NCBI GenBank assembly: GCA_037176725.1
Contig: JAZBRS010000060.1
Span: 54,464,001 to 54,528,000 of the forward strand
DNA length: 64,000 nucleotides
Reading direction: 5' to 3'
Source of the DNA: Posidonia oceanica
Lineage: Eukaryota > Streptophyta > Magnoliopsida > Alismatales > Posidoniaceae
The notes under the pieces are model-generated. The model made no database searches, was not told the origin of the DNA, and saw nothing but the letters and a program-made list of their open reading frames with translations. The position numbers were made by a program, and so were the translations under genes. This document shows positions 1 to 11,612 of this stretch, in pieces; the stretch's first letter is position 1; every line of letters begins with the position of its first letter.

Positions 1-24
1 TCCCTCACTTAGACTCGATCAGCA

Positions 25-2451
25 ATGGCCCAGTCTGCCGGTGAGCTCCACTTTTCTGTTGACTCGGAGGGATTTACCACTTGGGACCCTCTGGATTTCA
101 CTTCCACTTGCTCTGTACCCTCTGTGACACCAGGATTCCACCCTCAGGTGTCTAGGGCACCCCAGTTTGTTGCGGGGCATTGGCAGACTTGCGCCCCTCC
201 GGATCCGGTCGTTAAATCTGTCTCGATGACCGCCCCTTGCATTCCAGAGGCGCCTCTGACCCCCTGTCCCAGGGCTTTGTCCCTTCTACTGCGGCGACCT
301 TTGCTATAGGTTCTTGACCTCTTGAGTCTACCCCCTGGCCGGTCCTACAACTCAGGGTTCCCACTCACGGGTCCCCTGAAGTGGGGTATCGGCACCTAAT
401 GGAGCTTGCCCAGACACTACAGGGTATGGCTCTATCATTTCGCCCCTCTTGTGTTCCTATTGCCCCTGAGGTTCCTTTATGGCTTGCTCTTGCACACACT
501 GCACTCCCACCTAGACCATCGCCCCAGCTGCTCACTGCTCCGGTGATGGGAGCGTGGCATATGTCTCCTGCTTCCGCACAGCACTATGCGTTGCATGGAA
601 CTCCGCCACCTGGTGATCAGTCCTTCAGACTGGTTGGAGCACAGTACCTCACTAGCTCACTGCCTGGCACCGTGCCTGTGCAGCAACTGTTGCTCCAACG
701 CTTTGCACCTCGCACTGCACAGCATATTATCTATCCATCCCCCTTGCATCAGGTTTAGAACCCAGCATACTTTCTTGCCTACACAGCACCACCATACGGA
801 TACGCTGGCCATCACGTCGTGCCAGCAGGCGATGCGATGGTGGATCCGATGGAGCACTTAGGTGCGACCTAGACAGCATATGTGGTCCCTGCCCCTACTG
901 CCTCACCTCTTGTGGCGGCCAATCCAGACCCCATCAATGACAGGATGGACGTTATGGAGAAAGCACTACGACTAGTGTAGGGCAAGGACCACTAGTCTTA
1001 CCAGTTTCGTGACCTCTGTCTCTTTCCCGAGGCCGCACTCCCTTTGAAGTTCCGCATCCTGGTCTTCGATAAATACAATGGTAAAGGCTGTCCAATTTTG
1101 CATCTGAAAATGTACTACGGGGACCTTACTCAGCTTTAGGCTGATGAAAGGCTCCTTATCCGCCTGTTTTAGAAAAGTTTAACTGGCCCCGCGCTCAAGT
1201 GGTTCACTTTCCTTAACATGGCTGCGATTCAGACTTGGACTGATCTTTCTCAGGCCTTTCTTGAGCAGTATGCTTTCAACCTTGACTTGATCCCCAAGAG
1301 AGAGGATCTTGTCGCCATCCGGTAGAGGCCCGAAGAGCCATTCAGGGAGTATGTCGGTCGCTGGCGCTCCTTAGCCGCCCAAGTCAAAGATAGACTCTTC
1401 GAGGAGGATTCTATCGAGATGATCGTTAAAGGGGCGCTGCCAGCAACTGGGACTCTACTTTGCATTCAGCACATCACTAGCCATGCATCACTGATTAGGG
1501 CTGGCGTCCGCGTGGAAAGCTCGCTGCGAAGTGGGCATTTCCCCGCACTTTCTGCATTGGCTAGGCAGGCCAACACCTCCAGCAATCACCACAGCAGCAA
1601 CAACAACAACAACTCCACTCTTGACTGCTCCGAGCAGTTCATCGAAGCATGCGTCGATTCCCCCGAAGAGCCTACCTATGCAGAGAGTTAGCTAGACCCT
1701 TTTCCCCTAGAGCACGCACCTAATTTTGCACCCACTTCACACACTGTCACCGTCGAGCCCGTGCATCACGTCGCACTCGCTCGGCAAGGACTCCATCCAG
1801 GGCAAAGATGACCTCATCGGGCTGAGTGTGATTACACGCCTCTGCCCGAACCACTGAGCGTCATCTTCCCTCAAGTTGTGTCGCTCCTGAGACTCCTGGC
1901 TGTCCGTCCGTCACCATACTCCCCTCTGTGGTGGCATGATACGGATCAGTTCTGCAGTTTCCATTGGGCCACCGGCCACTCAACGGATAACTGCCTCGCT
2001 CTCCGGGATGCCGTTCAGCGCCTGATTGATTGCAAGATCATTAGCGTTGGTGCACAGGAGCCAGCACTTGCACATACACTTGCACTTGCACTTGCACACC
2101 CTAGTGTAGTCGACCCTTCCTCTGCCGGAGCCTCGGGGGTCTACACCAGACTTTTCTGAGTCCCGCTCTGCCCTAGTGGATCCTTCTGTTCCCATCGGCG
2201 TAATCCCCTTGTCCTGCCTTTCCTATCTCGTCCGAGGGACGCTTGGAGATGCAACGGCAGCGTCGATAGCAAGCCCAGTTGTAGCGTCGTCTAGGTTAGT
2301 TCCTCCTCCAACTTTTGCAGCTCCAGTGCTCCCTGCACTGCCGTCAGCAGCTCCAGTAGCCCCAGTGCTCCCCGCACTGCCAACAGTGGACCTCGCCGAT
2401 AGCATCAACAGCGTAGGAGCGAACCTAGCGCCTCCCTCCCGAGGTTGCTGA
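25..2451 (+). pseudogene. TE1 gag, decayed
   Basis: Ty3/gypsy Gag would form the virus-like particle. The start ATG-GCC-CAG at 25 matches the gag starts of TE7 (51496) and TE4 (45432). The capsid core is readable at about 1000-1560, with WFTFLNMAAIQTW, LDLIPKREDLVA and PFREYVGRWRSLAAQVK, and aligns with TE4 and TE7. A CCHC-like knuckle CSFHWATGHSTDNC lies at about 1950-1990, followed by a helix ending RDAVQRLID. The frame is broken by several stops (for example near 307, 756, 1137, 1170 and 1323) and by frameshifts, so no full protein can be made. A low-complexity Leu/Ala/His stretch from CTTGCA repeats lies at 2065-2100. The last stop, TGA at 2449, abuts a splice-donor-like sequence. Confidence 0.85.
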
Positions 2452-2453
2452 CA

Positions 2454-2470
2454 GGTAAGTCTCCCTTACC
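2454..2470 (+). promoter_or_regulatory. Splice-donor-like site inside a small hairpin at the end of TE1 gag
   Basis: The gag end reads ACAG/GTAAGT, a strong plant 5' splice-site match, and the donor lies in a perfect inverted repeat GGTAAG-N5-CTTACC. The same arrangement with a different loop sits at the end of TE2 gag (11974-11990, minus). Splicing between gag and pol is known in Ogre elements; use of this site is inferred. Confidence 0.5.
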
Positions 2471-2624
2471 TCTCTTTTGTTTCCTGCATTGTCTTTTCTT
2501 TTCGTTTTGTTTTATTTTTTGTGGTTTCTTGCCTTGCCCGAAAATCATAAAAAGCATAAAATCAACAAAACCCATTAAAAAACATGCATCCCTTTCTGCT
2601 TCTTGCATTCATTTCCTGCATCCA

Positions 2625-2722
2625 GGCTGGCAACCCTAACTGCTCGGTGATAGGTCTGTTAACCTATCACTCTCGGGCTGATATTCCTAACTATTCGGTT
2701 ATAGGTCCGTCAACTTATCACC
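2625..2722 (+). repeat. Two dispersed hairpin units of the GGCTG-CCCTAACT family
   Basis: Each unit has a small GGCTG..CCC hairpin, the conserved word CCTAACT, and a second hairpin with loop CTGTTA or CCGTCA. Unit 1 has a perfect 9-bp stem, GTGATAGGT / ACCTATCAC. Unit 2 is GGTTATAGGT / ACTTATCACC with one mismatch and one wobble pair. The family recurs at 4177-4525 and as a tandem array at 4697-5041. Confidence 0.75.
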
Positions 2723-4176
2723 CTCCTGTACATATCATCTCATATCTACCATTCTGCACATATCTATCATCATGCATATCATCTTCTGCACATACATGTC
2801 ATTTCTTGCATCTTGTAAAAGACAAAAGCACCAAAAAAATCAAGAAAATAAAAAAACATAAAAATATTTTCTTGCCTTGCTGCTGGTTTTCCCTTTTTAT
2901 GTTTTCTTAAGCACAAAAACTATAAAAAATACAAAACCAATGCAAAAACCTAAAAGCATGTTTGTCCTTTCCCTTCTAAAAAATACAAAACCCATAAACA
3001 TTTGTATAATCAGAAACCTGGCTACGAACAAACAAGCAGTGCCTAGAAGGTGTCAAGCAGTGACAATCTCAGGCAGGTCTCACCCGAGCAGCGCCATCTC
3101 TTGCATGTGGCCACAAAGTGAGACTGAGAGCAGAATAGAGCATCTCGCTGAGTTTCAGAACACTAGAAGCAAGATCCAACTTATCAAGAGAGTCCACCAG
3201 ACGTGGAGAGGACCAAAGCAGAGCAAAGCATAGCCAGAGGCTGTCTACACGTTGTAGAGGCTGAAGGTGTACGCCGATCAGCCGAACTCTTAATGCCTCA
3301 TACAGGGACCGCTATCCCAAGAGGTCGAAGACATGCATATCCAAAAGAATAGAGATCATGTGAGCAAAAAAATATGATAACATGATATGCTTGCTGAGTA
3401 TAAAAGGAATATAAAGAAAGAGGTTGAAGAAAAGGTGCTCATGAGAGGAGTGATTCGGACGAGCGTCGAAGCCCCCTCAGCTTCCAAGTTCAAGCGCCAC
3501 ATTGGCAACTGCACGGGACACTTATCAGGAGGACCTGGTCCCACCTTCTGAGCGCAGTAGTATGCTCCAATCCCCTGTGCAGACAACACTTACTTCCCTA
3601 GCAGGCTAGATGTAGATTCGGTCACTCATGAGGAGAAAAGAAATCATTCTGTGAGCGTTAAAAGTGGTAGTCGGTCCTCGAGGAATTAGGACGGAGGCCA
3701 TGAAGCTACATCCAATGCTTCTGCTACCCACAGGCAACCAAAGGCTATACTCTGCAATGCCAATGCCTCATCCTGAGCCAAGAGTGAGAATGAGAGCCAC
3801 CGACCACAACTTGGCATGGTGTTGTGCGAGGATCGAGACCCCCTGAGTCTGAAAGTGCAGAAGCACCCTCTTAGTAGCTGCTTTTAAGTCCAAAGCCACC
3901 AAAACATGCATACTGTAATATATTGTTATCTTCTTCCCTTCTCCCTGTTTTTGAAAACCGGAGCCAAGGACGAGCACTTTTGCCTGCCTCGCTTAGAGGC
4001 TCCGCGCTTTTCAAAGTTTTGCTACCCACCACGTTGGGTAGGTCCTTGATGACCGGCATGTTCCTTGTTTGTCACCTCGTGATGCCACAAAGCATGCCCA
4101 CGCTGAGACCATTGCACACCCACCACGGGGGGTTTCCTGTTTTCTCTGTATCATTTTGCATTCCTCATTTTTCTTG

Positions 4177-4525
4177 CATTCGGGCTGGCACCCCTAACTG
4201 CTCACGATAGGTCTGTCAACCTATCATCCATTCATCTATCCATCCTTTGCATCTCGGTGCTAGGGGCGCTTTGGCTGTCCCCTGGTATCATCCTGATATC
4301 AGGGGCATCTTTTTTGCTGTCCTGTGGTATCGTCCCCCTCATCCCATCGGGCTGGCAGCCCTAACTGCTTGGCGATAAGTCCGTCAACTTATCACCTTGC
4401 ATTTATTATTCCATCGCATCCCCCATCGGCATTGCACCTCGCACGGTGAGCCCCTGCATCCATCTCACTGCATTCGAGCTGGTAGCCCTAACTACTCGGC
4501 TGACAAACTCGTTAGTTTTGTCTCC
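4177..4525 (+). repeat. Three dispersed hairpin units with changing stems
   Basis: Units lie at about 4177-4230 (stem GATAGGT / ACCTATC), 4345-4402 (GATAAGT / ACTTATC) and 4471-4525 (GACAAACT / AGTTTTGTC, one bulge). Stem bases differ but pairing is kept, while the loop and the word CCCTAACT stay constant. A partial unit lies near 4605-4640. Confidence 0.75.
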
Positions 4526-4696
4526 ACCTTGCATTTTGATGCCACGGGTGCTTCGACTATCCCTAGCAGCATCTTTTTTGCTGCCCCATGGTATCTCATT
4601 TCCATCTGCATTGGGCTAACATCCCAAACTGTCACGGGAGCATCTCCAGACCTCTGCCGCACCTTCTGGTTCAGTATCCCGCCCCCTTTCCACCCT

Positions 4697-5041
4697 CATT
4701 CGGGCTGATAGCCCTAACTATCCAGTGATGAGTCCGTTAACTCCTCATTCGGGCTGATAGCCCTAACTATCCGGTGATGAGTCCGTTAACTCCTCATTCG
4801 GGCTGATAGCCCTAACTATCCAGTGATGAGTCTGTTAACTCCACATTCGGGCTGATAGCCCTAACTATCCGGTGATGAGTCCGTTAACTCCTCATTCGGG
4901 CTGATAGCCCTAACTATCCGGTGATGAGTCCGTTAACTCCTCATCGAGCTAATAGCCCTAACTATTCGCTGATGAGTCCGTCAACTCCTTGGAGGGCCGA
5001 TACTCCCTAACTATCCAGCGATAGGTCCGTTAACTTATCAC
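4697..5041 (+). repeat. 49-bp tandem array, about seven units
   Basis: Units begin at 4697, 4746, 4795, 4844, 4893 and 4942, exactly 49 bp apart, and a last diverged unit ends near 5041. Each contains GGGCTGATAGCCC (5-bp stem) followed by CTAACTATCC and a GAGT..ACTC hairpin with loop CCGTTA. The last unit returns to the GATAGGT / ACTTATC stem of the dispersed copies, so the array looks like an amplification of one dispersed unit. Confidence 0.9.
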
Positions 5042-5097
5042 CCTTTCGTCGTAGTGTAATAGCATTTTGTTGCATGGCATTAGCATTTCATCATCAC

Positions 5098-5670
5098 CCG
5101 AGCATCGCGTGCTAAGGATTCAAACCCCTGGTTCGCGTATTGCCTAAGGTATCATCCACAGCACCCGCAAGACTTTCGCAGCTTGCCGGCTTTGGATGAT
5201 ACTCGCAGTAGTGCACGGCCTTGGGATCATTTTCTCGGTTCCGCGTGCCCGGCGTTCCACTATTTTTACTCTACATTTCACTGCATAGCATCGTGTGTTT
5301 AGGATTAGAACCCATGGTTCGCGTATTGCCTAAGGTAGCATCCTCAGCACCCGCAAGTCTTTCGCAGCTTGCCGGCTTCGGATGGTACTCGCAGTAGTGC
5401 GCGGCCTTGGATCGTTTTCTCGGTCTCGCGTGCCTTATTGCATAACATTGCATTCTTATTGCACTGCTACTCCTCTGAAGTCATTACATCAACTTCCACA
5501 TCCCATTTCCATGTCATGGCGTGCCTAAGAAATCGAACCCATGATCGCACATTGCTAAGGTGACATCCTCGGCACCCGCAAGACTTTCGCAGCTTGCCGG
5601 CTTAAGATGACACCCACAGCAATGCATGGCCAAGATCGCTTCCTTGGCATTACGTGCCCGCCATCACATG
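5098..5670 (+). repeat. Three copies of a ~150-bp repeat with nested inverted repeats
   Basis: Copies lie at about 5098-5250, 5281-5445 and 5513-5670. All share GCACCCGCAAG, a CGCAGCTTGCCGGCTT block, then GCAGTAGTGC or a close variant. GCAAG pairs with CTTGC inside each copy, and an outer arm (ATCATCC with GGATGAT in copy 1) encloses it; the outer arms of copies 2 and 3 change but largely keep pairing. Function unknown. Confidence 0.75.
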
Positions 5671-6130
5671 CACATCCACAGCATCTCTTTTTCAGCATCT
5701 TTACTTTGAACCTTTTACTTTCTGCACTACATCGCCTATGCCTATAGCAAAAGCTTGGCAAACGGCACCCCCACGCTAGAGCTGTACACCACTCCGCGCA
5801 CCCCCATCGTCCGGCTCTCCCGAAGTATTGCCCGACGATGTTGCATTACATTCTCCGCCTTTTCTGCGTGCATGCATCACCCGCTTTCCCCTAGAGGAGT
5901 AGCGCAATGAGCATTAGCGTAGGCATCACATTTGCATCAGAACCTTACACTAGTCTTTGCATTAGCACTGCATCCTGGTGTTCGCATTCATTTGCATTTG
6001 GCAACGAGTAATGTATTTCGGTGCATCCATCGAATAAGTGAGTCACGCCTATAGCAACATTTGGCTCTCCGGTCAAATGAGGTGTCTTGTCAACCCTGAG
6101 CAGCAGCCTCGGTCCCCTAGACCTCGCTCA

Positions 6131-6142
6131 GGGAGGGGCATC
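6131..6142 (+). other. TE1 polypurine tract
   Basis: GGGAGGGGCATC directly precedes the LTR start TGTTGACATCCC. The same GGAGGGGCATC stands before the 3' LTR of TE6 (42478-42488). This is the plus-strand primer site of reverse transcription. Confidence 0.85.
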
Positions 6143-6639
6143 TGTTGACATCCCATTTTGACAGGCAGAATTAGCATATCTCTCTTTGGTGGCTCAAAAA
6201 AACCTAGGAAAATTAACCCTTCTTCAACCTAGAAAATCATTCAAAAATCCTAGAAAACCTAGGTAAAACAATCTTGAAACCCATTCCAAACCCTAAGCCA
6301 AAACCCATTTCAAAACCCTAAACCAAAACCCATTTCAAAACCCTAAACCAAAACCCATTTCCAACCTTAACCTTAATCCCTTCAAAAACCCCTCAAAAAT
6401 CCCACTTAAAATCATAGAAAACCCTAGATTAAAGCTTAGGTCAAACCCTAGAAACCCTAGGTCACACACTTGCACAAAACCCCTCCAATTCAGGTCTTTA
6501 TCCTCCATATCTCTCCTGATTATCCTTTTCTCTCTCTTGATTATTCTTTTTCTCTCTCCTGATTATCCTTTTCTCTTTCTTCACTATTCTCCCGCTTTCT
6601 TCTTCTACCCTTCCTCTAAACTCATCATTAGCCCCATTT

Positions 6640-7660
6640 AACACTTCTTAAAACAACTAAAGAGAAAAATTCAACCAAAAAAATAAATCAAACACCTAAA
6701 ACTAATTCAAAAGAAAATCTAATTAAAAACAAATCAAAACAACCCAAAAATAGTTAAAACTAACTAAAAACAAATTAAAACAAACTAAAAGACTTAAAAA
6801 CGATCTAAAACAATTAAAAAACAAATTTCAAGACTTAAAACAATTAAAAAACAAATTTCAAAACTTAAAGACAATTAAAACAAATCAAAACCCATTAAAA
6901 ACAATTAAAGAAGCAAACATAAGAAAAACCACTCAAAATCCTTAAAAAACAATCTAAAAATCCAATCAAAAACCTTAAAACCAACAAAAGAAAATTAAAA
7001 CAACTAACAAACTTAAAATCAAAAGGAACAAACTTAAATAATCAAAACAATTAAAAAACTTTGAAAAAAAAACAATTAAAAGGAAAACTTAAACAATTAA
7101 CAACTAAAAAAGAAGACAAACTTAAAATCAAATTAACAAACTCAAAAGCAATCAACAATTAAAAATTGAATTAAAAAACTTAAAAATAATTAACAAACTT
7201 AAAATTAAAAAGAAAAACTTAAAATCAAAAAATAAACTTAAATCAAGAAGAAAATTCAAACAATTAAAACAATCAAGGAAAAAATTAAGAAAACTATTAA
7301 TGAACTTGAAAGAATAATTAAAAGGAAGACCTAAAAATAATTACTTAAAACTTTAAAACAAATCCAACTTTAAAAACCAAAACCCAAATTCCTTTCTTTT
7401 TCTTCTTCTTTCTTTTTCTTTCTTTTTCTTTTTTCTCCTACTTTTCTTTCCTCTTTTCTTTCCCTTCTTATTTCTCATTCTCTCCACCTCCAAGGCTCGG
7501 CCCATTCTCCTTCTTCCTCTCCTTTTTCTTTTTCTTTTTTTTCTACTATGCTCCGGCCCAACCCACTTCACCCCTTCTTCTTCTTCTCTTCCTCTTCTCT
7601 CACAACCAGACAATAGCACCCCTCCTTGCCCTGTGATCTCCCCTCCTTTTTTTTTCAAAC
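6640..7660. repeat. A-rich then pyrimidine-rich low-complexity tracts in TE1 LTR
   Basis: About 735 bp (6640-7375) are built of AATTAAAAACAA-like words with very little G. A 280-bp CTTTTTCTTTC-type tract follows. The TE2 LTR has the same pyrimidine tract, seen as purines at 18236-18680. No coding content. Confidence 0.8.
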
Positions 7661-8889
7661 CTAGCTGACATCCCATGACTTCCACGACCACCATGCTCCT
7701 GCCAAGCCCATGACCCCCACGACCTCCATCACGACCCAAGCTCCTACCAGCAGCCATGCCCCCTCTCACAGCAGCCACCATGCTCCCCCTTTGACCTCAC
7801 TCAAATCAGAGAGAAGAAAAGGAGATCAAAACCAGAATCCCCCCCCCAGAACAGCCACATGCTCACACAGACTAAAACCCAGAAACTCCACCTTCCTTGT
7901 GCTTCTTCCAGACCCCAAAAACACCACCGAATTCACCCAGAATCGCCTCTCAAACCCTTCAGCACTCAACACTTCCAGACCGACCTTCTCCATTGCCCAA
8001 TTAGCTCCATAGCCACCAGAAGTCCCCCAAACTTCACCACCACACTCACTGAGCTTCCACCTTCCCGAGCCAACCAATAGTTCACCCTCACGCACCCTAC
8101 AACTCCCAAGAACCACTACAAACACCTTGCATAGAAACTGTCCAAAAAATCGTCAAAATCCACACCAGCCCTCCTAAAGCCTTGCAACCCCAATTGGATC
8201 GCTCCTCTACACTCCTGGGATCTCCACCAACCCAGAGATACCCTCGCTTCGGCCTGGAGTGCCGTACATCGCCGGGACGACCTCAGCCCCAACAACCTCC
8301 ACCCAAAAAATCCAGATCACCCTCCGGCCACCGCAACTCGCTTCTGGGTGCACTCGGAGCTCCGCTTGCACGCGTGGGACACACCGCCGCGATCCGCTCG
8401 CCCTCCGGCCCCTCCAAGCGTCGCAGCGAGCCACGGCCGGACAGCCTCAACCCACCGGCGTTGTTGGCCTTCTGCGGCCATCGTAACAGGTACTTCAATG
8501 CGCCTCTACCTTCTTTGTATGCATGTCGTCATTTCCCATATTTTTTCGATTTTTTTGGGCCTTTGTGCGCATTTCTGGGCCTCACCGGAGTTCGCAGCTC
8601 TTCCAGCCGCGTCTACCGCCACCGCCGCTCGCCGCACCCTCTGGACCGTCGCATCGCCCTCGCCGGCCTCCGGGCTACCCTGCCTTGCGTCCGGGAGCGT
8701 CCTAGACCCTGCCGCGTGCTCTGCGCCGCTACACGCCGCCGCTCCTCCGCTAGCAGCATAGTGCTGGCACGCGAGAGGAAGAAGACGGACTGTTGCTTTA
8801 TTTTTCTTTTAAACTTTGAATATAGTTTAGGTGGTTGCATTGAAATTAATTCTGTTAAGTTTTTGTTATTACTTTTAGGTCCTTGGTTT

Positions 8890-10200
8890 GTTTAAGTATG
8901 ATTTAAATCTGATTTAAAACTATATTGCATTGCGTTTATTATCTGTTGTTTCTTTTTATTACGTTTTAGTCCTTCTGTAGTTCAAATAGTTTTAATGCAT
9001 TTATTTCTAGTCCAGTAGCTTCTTTTATTTACTTTCAGGTCCTACAGTAGATTAATTTCATTTACATGTTAGTTTTTATCTTATTACATTGCATTTTACT
9101 TCTGTAATTTATTATATTTGCGTTTGGGTCCTCTGTTGATTTATCATTTCATTTAAATGCACATTTTATCATATTGCATTGCATGTAGGTCCTCTGTTTA
9201 TTTTAAATTGCATATAGGTCCTATTTCAGTTGTTAAAAATCATTTAAATGCACCTTTTATCATATCACATTGCATTTTAGTCCCTGTATTTTCTTTATTT
9301 TCATATCAGTCCTCCATAGTTCATGCATTTCATTTAATCATCTTTTAAAACCATATTGCATTAATAAAAAGTCCAGATGTTTGTTCTATTTGCATTTTGG
9401 TCCTCCTATGGTTCTCAGAGTTTTGTGTTTGTTTCTTTTAGGCCCCTGACTTTATTTTATTTGCATCTAGGTCCCTCTATGTTGTGCTGTGAATGTTTTA
9501 TTTTGTTTTCTTTTTGCAGTTAAGCCCTATACTTTGTTCTTATTGCATAAGGGTCCCCCCTTTTTGTTTTCCTATGTCTGTGATTTCTTTTTGGCTTTGC
9601 AGATCAGTCCCCAGATTTTCTATATTTGTAGATTGGCCCTTCCTTTTGTTTTACAGGAGGTTTTGGTTTCTTTTTGGCCTTGCATTTTGGTCCAAGGAGT
9701 TTTGGATATTGCATTTGGGTCCTACCCCATTTTTTCTTGTGACTCTTGACTTGGTTTTCTGGTTTTGCATTTAATCCAACATGTTTTCAAGTTTTGCATG
9801 TGAGTCCTTCCTTGCCATGTTGTGAGTCCCTGGATTTTGTTTTGGTTTTTCTATTTGGCCTAGAATTTTGTCCAAATTACACATAGGTCCTTGTAGATGT
9901 CTTTTGTGCCTTTTGAGTCCTTTCTGGCTTTGTTCTCTGGTCCAAAAACTTTTCTAAAATTGCATGCAAGTCCCCACAAGTTTTCTGAGTTTTGTACATA
10001 CTTTTGTTTGCTTTGCAATAAAACCTATAACTTTTGCAAACTACATTTAAGTCCCAAGTCCTATTGTGTAGTATGCATTGCATTCGTCTCCATTTTGCAT
10101 AATAGCTTACTAGTTTACCATGTAGACTCCTGCATGCATCCTTCCATGCCTCCACTTTGCATTTAAGTCCACACATTTATAGAAGTTGCAATTAGGCCAT
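8890..10200 (+). repeat. Degenerate subrepeats around TTGCATTTNRGTCC
   Basis: Words such as TTGCATTTAGGTCCT and ATTTAAATGCAC recur every 60-90 bp with drift. The TE2 LTR carries the same words in the other orientation with a clearer period of about 88 bp (16260-17060). Confidence 0.75.
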
Positions 10201-10797
10201 CATCTTTGCATTTTTACATGCATTGCACCCATACATCATTGCACTTAGCATCTTAGCACACTTTTAAGCACCCTTAGCTCCTATGCATGTGGGAGGCCCT
10301 GTTCTGCACACCCCTAGGAACTACATGCACTTAGACTCCTCCCTTTCCTTGGTTATTGGGTCTTCTGACCTTGAGGCCTGTATAACTCCCGATCGGACCA
10401 CCAGATCTTCGCGACCAAGCTACCTGGATCATCTTAGTGGAGCGGACTTTCCTGCTGACCAAGTTTATCTCAGATTAGGCCTCAGATCTCCAAGGTAAGT
10501 TCATCTGAATCACTGCATGGCACTTAGTTACATGTCACTTGCGTTGCATGCATTGTTTTCGTTCCGCGTTTTCTGCGCATGTAGATTGGGACTTCCCCTC
10601 TTGCCTATCTACTCTGCTTCCTCTTTCTGTGTCTCCTTAGTGTCTTTGGGTTGAGTTTTCCTTGGATTCACTACTGGTCACGGCTCTCTTCCCCCTTTTC
10701 CACGATCCGATTGCACTATGAGCTTTAGGCAGCGTGCAAGACACATCGTGGGACGGTTTAGTGGGAAACAGTCACAGGATAGTGGTGATCCCTCTAC

Positions 10798-11290
10798 TTG
10801 CTTTCTTTCCCCTTTGCAGGTCTTCACACCTGCATCGCTCGGTCCTTGGCCGGTGTTTGTTTTTACACTTACATCGCTTGCCCCTCTTCACTTGTTTTAT
10901 TTCCCTTTTGCATGTTTTCGCACCTGCATTGCATGGCTCTTACGACATTTTGTTTCCGCACTTGCATCACTCCTGTTTTCCCTCGTTTCTTGCACCGTTT
11001 TGCTTGCCTACTATCGCTTTTGCTTGGTTTTGCGTGCTCGCATCTGTTTTTGCTCATTTTCGCACCGTTTTGCATGCTTGCTATCGCTTTTGCATCATTT
11101 TATGTGTTCGCATTTGTTTTCTCCCATTTTCGCGTCGTTTTGCCTGCCCGCTTTCCTTTTCAGTTGCTCTTACACCGTTTTACGTGTCTGCTTTGTTTCT
11201 TACACCGTTTTGCGTGCCTGCTTTTGTTTCTCACACTGTTTTGCGTGTTTTCCCTGATTTCCCTTTGCATGTCGCTTGCATTGCCTAGTT
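10798..11290 (+). repeat. GCACCGTTTTGC repeat field
   Basis: Degenerate units of about 40 bp read CGCACCGTTTTGCRTGCYTGC followed by a T-rich stretch. Related fields lie in the TE5 LTR (32125-32245, plus) and the TE2 LTR (15250-15400, minus), at the same place just upstream of the conserved LTR 3' block. The overlapping 180-residue Phe/Leu-rich open frames are by-products. Confidence 0.75.
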
Positions 11291-11525
11291 TTACTGCTGT
11301 TTTGTTTTATCGCCTGCATTTGCATATAAGGTAGTGATGTTTACTGTCTGGAGTTCTCACGAACCAGGATTCGCCCGGTTCATAACACAGACAGCGCTGC
11401 TGAGCACTTAGATTGCACGTTTAATTCCTTGCACGCATTTCATCACTTAGAGCATCCTTTGTGAGCATCTAATTAGGCATTCACGGCACTTAGGCATTCA
11501 AAGTATGCATTTCCCTGCGTATGCG

Positions 11526-11612
11526 AGCGTAAGCCTAGAAAGACCGATTCTCAGGCGTGTCGGGGGTGCCTAACACCTTCCCCGCACGTAACAAGAGTCC
11601 TTGCCCTTTCTC
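11526..11612 (+). other. Conserved LTR 3' block with stem-loop (TE1)
   Basis: The block runs from GCCTAGAAAGACCGATT to AGAGTCCTTGCCCTTTCTC. Its core (11561-11584) folds as CGGGG-GTG-CCTAA-CAC-CTT-CCCCG. Counterparts lie in TE2 (14972-15068, minus), TE4 (46970-47050, minus), TE5 (32490-32565) and TE7 (49968-50065). Role unknown; the position suits the R region or a transcript 3' end. Confidence 0.75.

Larger units (their letters stand above)
2471..6130 (+). other. TE1 3' noncoding region
   Basis: No open frame here resembles a protein. The region holds A/T-rich stretches (2800-2990), a unique-looking part (3000-4150), dispersed hairpin units (2625-2722 and 4177-4525), a 49-bp tandem array (4697-5041) and three copies of a longer repeat (5098-5670). 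It lies where pol would be expected in a complete element. Confidence 0.7.

Noticed and set aside
4968..4985. CTGATGAGTCCG, identical to the conserved core of hammerhead ribozymes, in the 49-bp array
   Set aside because: Only one unit has the leading CTGATGA; the others read GGTGATGA. No GAAA box or three-stem junction follows, so it is a chance match within a two-hairpin repeat.
6280..6480. AACCCTAAACC words as telomeric DNA
   Set aside because: Words are irregular and separated by AAAACCCATTTC; they are part of the start of the TE1 LTR.
8182..8895. 237-codon open frame in the TE1 LTR
   Set aside because: GC-rich, Arg/Ser/Pro composition, open in several frames at once, no domain recognised. 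GC-rich parts of the TE2, TE4 and TE5 LTRs give similar accidental frames.
10718..11334. Overlapping Phe/Cys-rich frames of 180 codons, resembling membrane proteins
   Set aside because: Three frames are open at once over the CACCGTTTTGC repeat field, a composition effect.
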